In this document: piece by piece, positions 46,788 to 53,778 of the stretch | Numbering within the stretch: the stretch's first letter is position 1 | How the letters are laid out: each line of letters opens with the position of its first letter | Origin: Blastopirellula retiformator | GTDB lineage: Bacteria; Planctomycetota; Planctomycetia; Pirellulales; Pirellulaceae | DNA length: 64,000 nucleotides | Assembly: GCF_007859755.1 (NCBI RefSeq) | Contig: NZ_SJPF01000002.1 | Coordinates: forward strand, 701,729 to 765,728 | Reading direction: 5' to 3' | The notes under the pieces: generated by a model | Seen by the model: the letters and a program-made list of their open reading frames with translations, nothing else | The model's database searches: none | What the model was told of the DNA's origin: nothing | Program-made: the position numbers and the translations under genes

Positions 46788-47258
46788 CTACGGTTCGATC
46801 GGCGGTAGGCTCTCCATCCTTGCTCCCATAAAGTCGATCTTGACGCCTGCAATCTCAAGTACGGCGATCCCCTTTTGGTTAATCACCAGCAACACAATCA
46901 AAGAAATGCAGGGAATCATCAGGGCAATACAGCTCAGGGCGATCACCGCTGGATGCATCCGTAACGCAATCCCCAACTTGCAGAAGCTGAACAGCTGCAG
47001 CACGGTCAGCGGCAAATAGATCAGTCCTCGCAAAAATGGAGGCAAGTTCGAGTCTCCGGCAAGAATCATTGCGACGAGAAAAATGAAGTTGAACAACAGT
47101 GAATAAATCACCCACTTCTGCCCACTCGCAATCTCATGCAGTTGTGAACTGCTAAGTACGGGCTCGGACGAGACAAGAAACGACAGCCCGCACTGGGGAC
47201 AGGCGTCCAAGTTGCCGTCAACTTCGCTCTGACATCCGGCACACGTAATCATCGCCAT
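46788..47258 (-). CDS. Zinc-ribbon membrane protein
   Basis: A 156-residue protein with an N-terminal zinc ribbon (CAGC at 6-9, CPQC about 12 residues later) followed by four hydrophobic helices (VIYSLLFNFIFLVAMIL, LRGLIYLPLTVLQLFSF, AVIALSCIALMIPC and SLIVLLVIN). It is likely an inner-membrane protein with a cytoplasmic metal-binding tip. Function unknown. The ATG at 47258 follows AGGAATAG; the long frame extending to 47792 overlaps the next gene and is Arg-rich shadow sequence. Confidence 0.8.
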   Translation of the reverse strand: MAMITCAGCQSEVDGNLDACPQCGLSFLVSSEPVLSSSQLHEIASGQKWVIYSLLFNFIFLVAMILAGDSNLPPFLRGLIYLPLTVLQLFSFCKLGIALRMHPAVIALSCIALMIPCISLIVLLVINQKGIAVLEIAGVKIDFMGARMESLPPIEP

Positions 47259-47284
47259 GCATCTATTCCTAGTAGTTCGTTCAA

Positions 47285-47962
47285 CTATTCCTTCTTCGCC
47301 GCCGCCCAGATCGCCAGGTTGCGAAACTGCGCGCCATCCTTCCGCGCGACCATCCCAACGCGCCCCTTGCGATCGGCGAACCGCTCGTGCTGGGCTTCCA
47401 GCGTGATGTCGTCGACCTTGGCGATCCACTGATCGCCGCAAACCTCCAGCGTGATCGTGTGCCAGGCGTTGGGATCGATGTCGGCCTTCACGCGGATCAG
47501 CTCTTCGCGGCGGGTCTCTTTGGCGATGCCGCTCATCTCTTGAATCCAGATCGCCGTCGGAGTGATTACCACGCGGCCGAGGTGATGGTTCGGTTGATTC
47601 GTATCGCGGCAGACGAAACCGACCTGCGGCGACTCGCCCAGGCGAAACTCGCCGGTCAACACCAGGTCGCCCAAGTCGGTCACCACTTCGCTGACCGCCT
47701 CGTGCCCGTTGGGGCGTTTGGCGGTCGGGCGTTCCGACTTCTCGTAGGCGGCGCCATCGTCGATCGTCCACTCGCCAATCCCGGCCCGCCAAAGATTGGC
47801 GCCCGGCTTTCCCTTGGCGCCAAAGGCGGACGGCTGATCAAATTTTTCGGCCGAGATCAACTTCGTCGGTCGCACCAAACGGGTCTGCGGCGGGGCCGGC
47901 TCTTCCGCTTGCACGAAGTTGAAACAGGAGACCACTACAAACAGCGCGGCGAGGCGTTTCAT
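47285..47962 (-). CDS. Exported concanavalin-like (DUF1080-type) domain protein
   Basis: A 225-residue exported protein. Signal peptide 1-19 (LAALFVVVSCFNFVQA). The rest resembles a LamG/DUF1080-type jelly roll: GEWTIDDGAAY, LTGEFRLGESPQVGFVCRD, NAWHTITLEVCGDQWIAKVDD and RKGRVGMVARKDGAQFRNLAIW. DUF1080 proteins are abundant in planctomycetes and related groups and some cleave 3-keto-sugars; catalytic residues could not be assigned here. It ends 27 bases before the zinc-ribbon gene in the direction of transcription. Confidence 0.78.
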   Translation of the reverse strand: MKRLAALFVVVSCFNFVQAEEPAPPQTRLVRPTKLISAEKFDQPSAFGAKGKPGANLWRAGIGEWTIDDGAAYEKSERPTAKRPNGHEAVSEVVTDLGDLVLTGEFRLGESPQVGFVCRDTNQPNHHLGRVVITPTAIWIQEMSGIAKETRREELIRVKADIDPNAWHTITLEVCGDQWIAKVDDITLEAQHERFADRKGRVGMVARKDGAQFRNLAIWAAAKKE

Positions 47963-48171
47963 CGGGGGAAACTCGCAGGGAGTGAAGAAGTGCGTAGCTT
48001 GGGGAAACTTGGATAATAGACCGCCGCCGATGGGATGTCAAAGCGGCTACCGAAAGGACTATTCAGTTTGGATGAAGTCGGCAATTTTCCTCTTTTCAGT
48101 TTCGCCAAGAGTCGCATAATCACGACTTCTTTGCCGCTCACTCCATCATCCCTTGCCGATTTTCCGCCACG
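47963..48171. promoter_or_regulatory. Divergent promoter gap
   Basis: About 210 bases between divergent genes (minus 47962, plus 48172). Must contain both promoters. No operator or hairpin of note was recognised. Confidence 0.35.
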
Positions 48172-48459
48172 ATGACCTGCGAACATCTCCGTCCTTTGGA
48201 ACAAGCGATCCTGGCCAGCGAAATTCGGGAGACCTACCGCGGCGCCGCCAGGTCTGACAACTGCCGCGAGTGGGTCTACTTCGATTGCTTTCTTGACCTG
48301 CTGGCGATTCGGGAAGTAGTGGAGCTGGACGACTGCGTCGTCGAACATGCCCACCGCGGCACGCACGACGGCCAAGAGCGCGGATTCGTCTGCAACCAGT
48401 GTAACGACGCCATCATGGGCCGCTACGCACCCCAGCCCGGCGTCGTTACCTATCCATAG
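48172..48459 (+). CDS. Conserved hypothetical protein with C-terminal CxxC
   Basis: A 95-residue protein. Residues around NCREWVYFDCFLDLLAIRE and HAHRGTHDGQERGFVCNQC are distinctive and match, from memory, a small family present in planctomycetes and some other bacteria. A His/Cys cluster (HAHRGTHDGQE, CNQC) suggests metal binding. The opposite strand has an overlapping frame (47959-48480) but its composition is less protein-like. ATG at 48172 is used. Function unknown. Confidence 0.7.
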   Translation: MTCEHLRPLEQAILASEIRETYRGAARSDNCREWVYFDCFLDLLAIREVVELDDCVVEHAHRGTHDGQERGFVCNQCNDAIMGRYAPQPGVVTYP

Positions 48460-48476
48460 GCAACAATTTTCTCCTA

Positions 48477-48653
48477 TCACGCCGCCGAGTGCTGATCGGT
48501 GCGATCGAGCACAATCTCGGTCGCCAGCGGTAGCGATCGTTTTTCGAACTCGACGACAAAGCCCCGCGCCTCTTCGAGCGACGCCGCCCGATAGATGGCG
48601 ACCGGCATTTCTGAAGCGTACCGGGTATAGGTCACAACAAGATACGTATCCAT
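48477..48653 (-). CDS. Small hypothetical protein (58 aa)
   Basis: A 58-residue protein (MDTYLVVTYTRY start) with a compact alpha/beta pattern (YLVVTYTRYASEMPVAIYRA, LEEARGFVVEFEKR). A strong ribosome binding site, GGAGGAAG, lies three to ten bases upstream of ATG 48653, which is the main evidence that it is real. It follows the 70-residue Cys-rich gene by 19 bases. Function unknown. Confidence 0.7.
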   Translation of the reverse strand: MDTYLVVTYTRYASEMPVAIYRAASLEEARGFVVEFEKRSLPLATEIVLDRTDQHSAA

Positions 48654-48672
48654 TTTCTTCCTCCCCGGTGGA

Positions 48673-48885
48673 TTAGCGATAGTTCGGTTCCGAGTCGGTC
48701 GCGGCGGCGCAGCACGTATCCGCTTCCGGCTGCTGGGCGTAATCATCTTGGGGGCGATCGATGGCGAATGGGCAAACGCGCATCGTCGCACAAGCGCCGC
48801 AATGGCGCAGTTGGCAAGGAAGTCGGACAAGCGCCATCGCGCTGCTGCGCGATGGCGACGGGGGAAGTGTGTGGGTGGACGACAT
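48673..48885 (-). CDS. Small Cys-rich hypothetical protein (70 aa)
   Basis: A 70-residue protein with a cluster of cysteines (LPCQLRHCGACATMRVCPF and later DTCC), suggestive of metal or disulfide chemistry. ATG 48885 is preceded by AAGGTAGG. The N-terminal part is Ser/Pro-rich and less convincing; a 10-bp perfect inverted repeat (CGCCATCGCG at 48832 facing 48848-48857) lies within the coding region. Probably co-transcribed with the 58-residue gene. Function unknown. Confidence 0.5.
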   Translation of the reverse strand: MSSTHTLPPSPSRSSAMALVRLPCQLRHCGACATMRVCPFAIDRPQDDYAQQPEADTCCAAATDSEPNYR

Positions 48886-49188
48886 AGATACCTACCTTCG
48901 GCGCAAGGAAGTCGGGTCAATGGAGATTGGGACAGTTGCAGCGGCCCAAGAAATTGAGCAAAAGAGGCGACGTCAACGGCTGTCGCGGCCGGCAGCGACC
49001 CAGCGCTGTCTCGGTAAGAATCCCTCGAATGACGAACTATAGAATAGTGAACATTAGTGCGCCATGCAAGCACTATTTTGAGCCTTGTTTTCCCGAGGTT
49101 TTTGCACATTCTGGCCGGTGGAAAAACAGTCACTAGAAAACCGCGGAAAGCGCCAAAACAGCTCCATTTGGGCGCCCGAAAATGCGCC
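48886..49188. other. Intergenic stretch without recognised features
   Basis: About 300 bases upstream of the small Cys-rich gene and downstream of the gene ending near 49189-49298. The sequence is lower in GC than its neighbours toward 49030-49110. No hairpin terminator, repeat or convincing gene seen. Confidence 0.35.
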
Positions 49189-49311
49189 CTAATTCTCCTT
49201 CATTGCAGACGGTTCCGCCTCCGTTTCGGCCGCCCAGTCCTCGGGCGTTTGCAAGTAGATTTCATGGATGCTGGGAGGCACGTCTTCGGCGGCGATCTCA
49301 GGCAAATCGGC
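49189..49311 (-). other. Frame-shifted C-terminal coding remnant
   Basis: A different minus-strand frame here encodes a protein-like stretch (RIIADLPEIAAEDVPPSIHE, YLQTPEDWAAETEAEPSAMK) that begins where the membrane protein gene at 49298-49720 ends. The two would make one longer protein after a one-base shift near 49300-49315. It is either a frameshift mutation, a sequencing error or a coincidental overlap. Confidence 0.5.
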
Positions 49312-49720
49312 GATTATACGCATACATTTCGCCCAGCGCACCAACCAAGGTAAACCGCTCGCAGTCAGTTGGAACGGGGAAGCGATCGCGTTCCTGCGGA
49401 ACGGTCGGGGCGAACCCACGCATCGAGTAAAGACGCATGCGGAGCGTCACCCACGGATTGGGAGAACCCGACGTCCCAATCGATTCGATCCAGTACATCG
49501 TGTTCGGTTCCTCCTGCAGATAGACGATTCGCTCGGTAGCGGTCGTCTGTACGCCAATCACGAAGACCTGGCTCGGAGGGTAAATGGTCGCCATTCGATA
49601 TCCGGCCAGTGCGCCTACCGCGAGCAACCCGGCGGTCAAGCAGATCGACATCACAACGACCCTACGAGTGATGCGACGGTGTTTTGCCTGGTTGGCGTCG
49701 TGATCGGAATCTTTCGTCAT
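49298..49720 (-). CDS. Membrane-anchored hypothetical protein, possibly C-terminally truncated
   Basis: A 140-residue protein with a basic N-terminus (AKHRRITRRVVV), one membrane helix (VMSICLTAGLLAVGALAGY) and a probable external beta domain (FVIGVQTTATERIVYLQEEP, WVTLRMRLYSMRG). The frame ends at TGA 49298, but a plausible continuation lies in another frame down to 49189. The start ATG at 49720 has no strong ribosome binding site. Divergent from the small membrane protein at 49822. Function unknown. Confidence 0.6.
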   Translation of the reverse strand: MTKDSDHDANQAKHRRITRRVVVMSICLTAGLLAVGALAGYRMATIYPPSQVFVIGVQTTATERIVYLQEEPNTMYWIESIGTSGSPNPWVTLRMRLYSMRGFAPTVPQERDRFPVPTDCERFTLVGALGEMYAYNRRFA

Positions 49721-49821
49721 GTTACGGCTTGTCACTTTCCTGTCCTCGCGGGATTGGAAATCCATATTAGCAGGGGCTTGCGCCCGTCCCCTACAGCCCA
49801 CCTTGAGGTCCCGCCAACCCT

Positions 49822-50091
49822 ATGAAGATTTCCCGTTTCGCCATCTTCGCCGTGGGAAATATCATCGTCATCGGCATGGTCGCAGCGCTCGCCTATCAAC
49901 ATGGTTATACCGCCTGCTACCAAGAGTTGAACCATCACAATCGCACCGACGTCGGCTACCTGATGAAGCCGGGCGACTACACGATGGTTATCCGAGACCC
50001 CGAAAAACAAAACGTGCTGCTCGAATGCCAGCTGATCGCGTCCGAGCGCGGAGTGCAACGGCTGAAGGCGCTGGCGGCGAAGAACGATTAA
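49822..50091 (+). CDS. Small membrane-anchored hypothetical protein (89 aa)
   Basis: An 89-residue protein with one N-terminal membrane helix or signal anchor (FAIFAVGNIIVIGMVAALAY) and a soluble tail (LMKPGDYTMVIRDPEKQNVL). Similar in layout to the divergent gene at 49298-49720. ATG at 49822. A palindromic-repeat fragment follows four bases after the stop. Function unknown. Confidence 0.6.
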   Translation: MKISRFAIFAVGNIIVIGMVAALAYQHGYTACYQELNHHNRTDVGYLMKPGDYTMVIRDPEKQNVLLECQLIASERGVQRLKALAAKND

Positions 50092-50094
50092 ACA

Positions 50095-50120
50095 CCAGCC
50101 CGCAGCGCGAGGGAATGCGG
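50095..50120. repeat. Half copy of CTAGCCCG...GGGAATGCG repeat
   Basis: CAGCCCGCAGCGCGAGGGAATGCGG-type sequence related to the two arms of the palindromic element at 60714-60848 and the single arm at 63441-63472. It lies directly after the stop at 50091. Confidence 0.6.
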
Positions 50121-50226
50121 CATCTATTACGTCAAGGTAGGCGGCGCCCAAACCTCCTCAACTCGGCGACAGATCGTAACTCCTTCTTCATCGAACCGTC
50201 CGCCCCTTCCCGATCCGCTCGCCTAT

Positions 50227-50253
50227 CAGTCCGTTGATTTTCTCGACGGACTG
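50227..50253 (+). repeat. Short copy of dispersed CAGTCCGT repeat (copy E)
   Basis: A 27-bp palindrome with perfect arms CAGTCCGT and ACGGACTG, identical to the left end of copy B. It lies 13 bases after the end of the last gene of the phage-like operon in its reading direction and might act as a transcript-end hairpin there. Confidence 0.65.
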
Positions 50254-50265
50254 CTAGTGTTTCGT

Positions 50266-51411
50266 CTACCGCACTTCGCTTGCCCAACAATTTAAGTATC
50301 GTATCTCCAGCACTCCGGTCGCTGCGTTCACCACATGCAACCGATCGCCTTGTTCGATGCTTACAATCGTTGTGCCGGAGACGGTGGTGAAGTACGAATC
50401 AATCTCTTCAAACTGGGCCCAGTTTTCGGGACGCACATAAATCCCTTCCTGCCAGTCGAGCCGAAAGATGCCGCTCTCGTCGGCGGCCAGGTCGGTCTCG
50501 CGATTTTTCGCAAAGTCAAAGCCACTCCGTTCGACCAGCAAGCCGAGCGTCATTCCCCGCACGTCGACGCCGGCCTGAACCGCTTTGATCGAGGCGGTAA
50601 AGCCGATCTGGTAGACGCCGCCAGCGCGACACTCTAGCTGCATCGCTCCCTTGTCAGCGGCGGCGATCGGCGTTTCAGTATCGCCGGGCTTTGCCGCAGG
50701 TAGCGCCGGCGTACCCCATTTCACTTTCGCCAAGTCGGGCAATCCGCTCGGCGCGATGGTCTCGTCGTAGGCGCGATAGGCGAAGTGCCCGCTGCTCGAC
50801 AGCAGCGGCTGAGTCGCGCCGCCGGCCAGCGACGCCCGGTTTGTCTCCAAGATCAACCCGGCGCCCGCATATGGATAGACCAACTGCCGCCGCAGTTCTT
50901 CCGTCTTGAAATAGCAGGGGGTCGACGCATAGGCGGGCGTAACCCAACCCACCCGAAACTTCTGCTGCGGATTGGAAGGATCGCGGTATTCAATCGGCGG
51001 ACAACCGGCGAACCCCAGAAAGCGATAGGCCGAACCGCCGGCGCCCAGCGCAAAGCTGCCATCGGTCGGTCCCAGCAAGACCTCAGGCCGCACCTGTTGG
51101 CGATGATCGATCTCGCCGCCATCGTCTTGGCGGACCAGCGCTTGCAGCACGCCTGCTTGCACGCAAGTCCCGCGTTTGCGAGCCGGGACCGCTTGCGGAC
51201 CATTCACGAACAATAGAGCCGCGTCTTGCATCTCGGCATGGGCGGCGTCGACCGGCGCCAGACTGAGCGCGGCGTCATCGTCCCGCTTTTCGACCGCGCT
51301 CATCTTGAAACTCGAGCGGGGATCGATCGTCGCCGGGGCCATCACGCCAAACGGCGGAATCTCGCGCCATCCGCGATTGACGAACGGCAGCCAACGCAAT
51401 GCTGATTTCAT
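50266..51411 (-). CDS. Last gene of phage-like operon, hypothetical structural protein
   Basis: A 381-residue protein without recognised domains. It opens with MKSALRWLPFVNRGWREIPP, contains regions such as FLGFAGCPPIEYRDP and GWVTPAYAST, and ends in a beta-rich segment. Start at 51411 overlaps the stop of the preceding gene as ATGA, indicating translational coupling and a shared role. By position it would be a distal tail, baseplate or fibre-type component (inference). The frame open further to 51606 is shadow. Confidence 0.65.
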   Translation of the reverse strand: MKSALRWLPFVNRGWREIPPFGVMAPATIDPRSSFKMSAVEKRDDDAALSLAPVDAAHAEMQDAALLFVNGPQAVPARKRGTCVQAGVLQALVRQDDGGEIDHRQQVRPEVLLGPTDGSFALGAGGSAYRFLGFAGCPPIEYRDPSNPQQKFRVGWVTPAYASTPCYFKTEELRRQLVYPYAGAGLILETNRASLAGGATQPLLSSSGHFAYRAYDETIAPSGLPDLAKVKWGTPALPAAKPGDTETPIAAADKGAMQLECRAGGVYQIGFTASIKAVQAGVDVRGMTLGLLVERSGFDFAKNRETDLAADESGIFRLDWQEGIYVRPENWAQFEEIDSYFTTVSGTTIVSIEQGDRLHVVNAATGVLEIRYLNCWASEVR

Positions 51412-53051
51412 CGATTGTCTCCTTGTTGTTCGCGGCGACGTTCGGTGCGGGCCACTTCGACCATCCGCTCCAGCAGCCGCCGTTCGCGATAGCTCATCTC
51501 GATCAGTTCGTCTTCTCGATTGCGACTGGCGACCGTCGTGCCGCGACCGCTGCCGCCAATCGCCCAGGTCACCTGGCGAATCGCTCCATCCGGCTGAATC
51601 GGCCAAAAGCCGTCGTACGTCAACGTGCCCGGCTGCGACGCTTTCAACTCTTGGGCGGCGGCGGCCAGATAGTACTCCGCATGGCGCTGCACCTGGTCGT
51701 CATTGGCGATCACCTGGCTCGTCTTGTGATTGACGTAGACCTCGCGGCCGATGTCGTTGCGCAAGATGATCTGTTCCGCCTGACGGCGAGCGCGCTTCTG
51801 CGGCGCATATTCAAACCGGACGACGCCGCGGGTTTGCTTGGCGCGGCGGCGGCACGCGATCCGCAGTTTCAATCGGGCCGGCGACACTTCGTAGTCGTCC
51901 TCGCGCTGACGAAACAAGTAGACCGGCTCGGCGAAGATCACCAGGCCCCGCTCTCGATCAATGCTGAAAGATCGCGTGTAGAGATCCTCCGGCACGTCGT
52001 TGAGATTCGGATCGGGATCTTGGCGCTGGCGAACCTGCGGAAAGGTTGACGCTCCCTTTTCAAACAGCCCGTACACCCACGCGGGTCGACGCCGCAGCGT
52101 CTCGTCCGGCAATCGATCGGCTTCGACCTGGTAAGGCAATAGCGGCAACACTTCGTCGATCCGCTCGATCCTGTTCTCCTGAATGGCCGGATCACCAGGG
52201 AGCGTCAGCTTGGGTTGAATCTGGTAGTACTTCCAGACGCAGCTTTTCGCCAGTTCCCGCTGGTTGGCGACGACGTTGCCCAGATCGTCGACCGGCTCTG
52301 TTTGCCAACCCTTTTCCGGCGCATAGCTGACGTCATCCAGCGGCACGATCTCGCCGTTGGGTTCGACAGCGACCGGCGCGAGATCAAAGTCGGCCTGGTA
52401 CAGCGTCGGCGCCGCGACAAACTTGAAGCCGGTCGGCGCTTCCGGCGGATCGTAGACCGCTTCGCCGGCGATCGCGGCCGGGCTTAGCGAAAGGTTCGCC
52501 CCTTGTCCGGCCGGCTCGACCGCCACGCGGCCGCCAATCTTCAGCACCACGCGACAACCGCACGCATCGGCCAAATCGGCCAGCGCGAGCGCCGGAACCT
52601 TGTAGTCCCAATTCACATAGGGCCGCAGCCGATCGGGCATTGCCGAGACTTCCCCCTTCTCTCCCAGCGCGTCAAGACAAAGCTGCGCCAGCTCTCGCGG
52701 CGTCTTCTCGGTCTCGGGCACAATGATTTTCCCGTCCGGCGAACGGACGTTGTACTCGCCCGAGATCGCGCCGAACCGCCACGCCCAGCGTTGGTCGAGA
52801 ATCTCAAACCGCAAACGCGCTCGCCCGGCGTAGTCGGTTTCGGCAGTTACCGCCTCGACGCGGCAGTTCGGCATTTCGATTCGCGTTCCGGCATATCGAA
52901 ACGTCGCCGTTCCCACCGCCGCCGGCTCGGCCGCGCCCGGCAACGTGCGTAGCGTGATGCGGCCTGGGCTGACGCCATGGGCGAGCGTGTAGCGCACTTC
53001 GACAAAGTCAGACACGCCGGGAAAAGAAAAACTCGCTTCCGGAATCGTCAT
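51408..53051 (-). CDS. Hypothetical tail-hub/baseplate-like protein
   Basis: A 547-residue protein with beta-rich N-terminal half (VEVRYTLAHGVSPGRITLRT, VRSPDGKIIVPETEKTPREL, LAQLCLDALGE) and a C-terminal helical, Arg-rich end (ERRLLERMVEVARTERRREQ). The layout is reminiscent of phage tail-hub proteins, but no family was firmly recognised. It overlaps both neighbours by four bases (ATGA on each side), so three proteins are translationally coupled. No signal peptide. Confidence 0.65.
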   Translation of the reverse strand: MTIPEASFSFPGVSDFVEVRYTLAHGVSPGRITLRTLPGAAEPAAVGTATFRYAGTRIEMPNCRVEAVTAETDYAGRARLRFEILDQRWAWRFGAISGEYNVRSPDGKIIVPETEKTPRELAQLCLDALGEKGEVSAMPDRLRPYVNWDYKVPALALADLADACGCRVVLKIGGRVAVEPAGQGANLSLSPAAIAGEAVYDPPEAPTGFKFVAAPTLYQADFDLAPVAVEPNGEIVPLDDVSYAPEKGWQTEPVDDLGNVVANQRELAKSCVWKYYQIQPKLTLPGDPAIQENRIERIDEVLPLLPYQVEADRLPDETLRRRPAWVYGLFEKGASTFPQVRQRQDPDPNLNDVPEDLYTRSFSIDRERGLVIFAEPVYLFRQREDDYEVSPARLKLRIACRRRAKQTRGVVRFEYAPQKRARRQAEQIILRNDIGREVYVNHKTSQVIANDDQVQRHAEYYLAAAAQELKASQPGTLTYDGFWPIQPDGAIRQVTWAIGGSGRGTTVASRNREDELIEMSYRERRLLERMVEVARTERRREQQGDNR

Positions 53052-53764
53052 GTTCGCATTCCTATTCCAAGGTTCCCTCGCAGTCCCAACCGTCGTCGAC
53101 CAGCTGCCTGATCGCCCCCTTGGCCGCCGCCAGGCGAGTAAGGCGCTGGGTCGTCTTCGTCAAACGTCGCGCCGCGTTGCAACGTGCCGGTCGCCCCGCC
53201 GAGGGGCGAAACCGCGTCAGCGACCAGCGGCCAATATCCGATCAGCCCGTCGGCGATGCTGGCGGGCGCCGTTTTCAAGGTGACGATTTCCTCCGGCGAC
53301 AAGACGCGACCGTAAACTTGCACATGGGCGATCTTCCCTGGCCAATATCCGCCCAAGCCAGGCACAGCCCCCACGCAAAAGCTGACGCTGCCGTTCAGGT
53401 TGTTGCCGTTGGGGGTGGGACAGTTCGCCCGGGCCGCTTCGACGCCGTCGGCGTAAACGCGCACCGCATCGGTCCCCAGACTTCGGTCGATCGACGCCGC
53501 CATCTGCGTCCACGCGCCGATTGGCGGCGCGTAGTTCGCGTTCGGCGGATAGACGCCGCTGATATTCAGACGCCAGCCGGACGACGCCATCCCAAAGATG
53601 TACCCATTGCTCCAATCGCTCCACTTTGCGACCACGTGCCGCGTACTTCCGGCGACGGAAATCAACGGATTCACATGCGCGACTATCGTTCGATCCTCGG
53701 TGAACATGTCGAGCACGTCGCCGAACGTGACGTAGTCCGACGTGCCATTCAATACGAGCGCCAT
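53048..53764 (-). CDS. LamG/concanavalin-like domain protein
   Basis: A 238-residue protein. Most of it (about 1-195) follows the LamG pattern: LVLNGTSDYVTFGDVLDMF, TRHVVAKW, WTQMAASIDRS, VRVYADGVEAARAN, GKIAHVQVYGRVLSPEEI, the last being diagnostic. The C-terminal tail is Gly/Arg-rich. LamG domains bind sugars or proteins, so an adhesion or receptor-binding role at the particle tip is plausible (inference). The gene lies 14 bases after the 959-residue gene and overlaps the next one. Confidence 0.8.
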   Translation of the reverse strand: MALVLNGTSDYVTFGDVLDMFTEDRTIVAHVNPLISVAGSTRHVVAKWSDWSNGYIFGMASSGWRLNISGVYPPNANYAPPIGAWTQMAASIDRSLGTDAVRVYADGVEAARANCPTPNGNNLNGSVSFCVGAVPGLGGYWPGKIAHVQVYGRVLSPEEIVTLKTAPASIADGLIGYWPLVADAVSPLGGATGTLQRGATFDEDDPAPYSPGGGQGGDQAAGRRRLGLRGNLGIGMRT

Positions 53765-53778
53765 TTACCCACCTGCGA

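Noticed and set aside
47259-47792. N-terminal extension of the zinc-ribbon membrane protein
   Set aside because: Overlaps the DUF1080-type gene on the same strand in another frame and is Arg-rich.
47959-48480. Minus-strand open frame over the 95-residue conserved gene
   Set aside because: The plus-strand protein has a recognisable His/Cys pattern and ordinary composition; the antisense frame has neither start signal nor motif.
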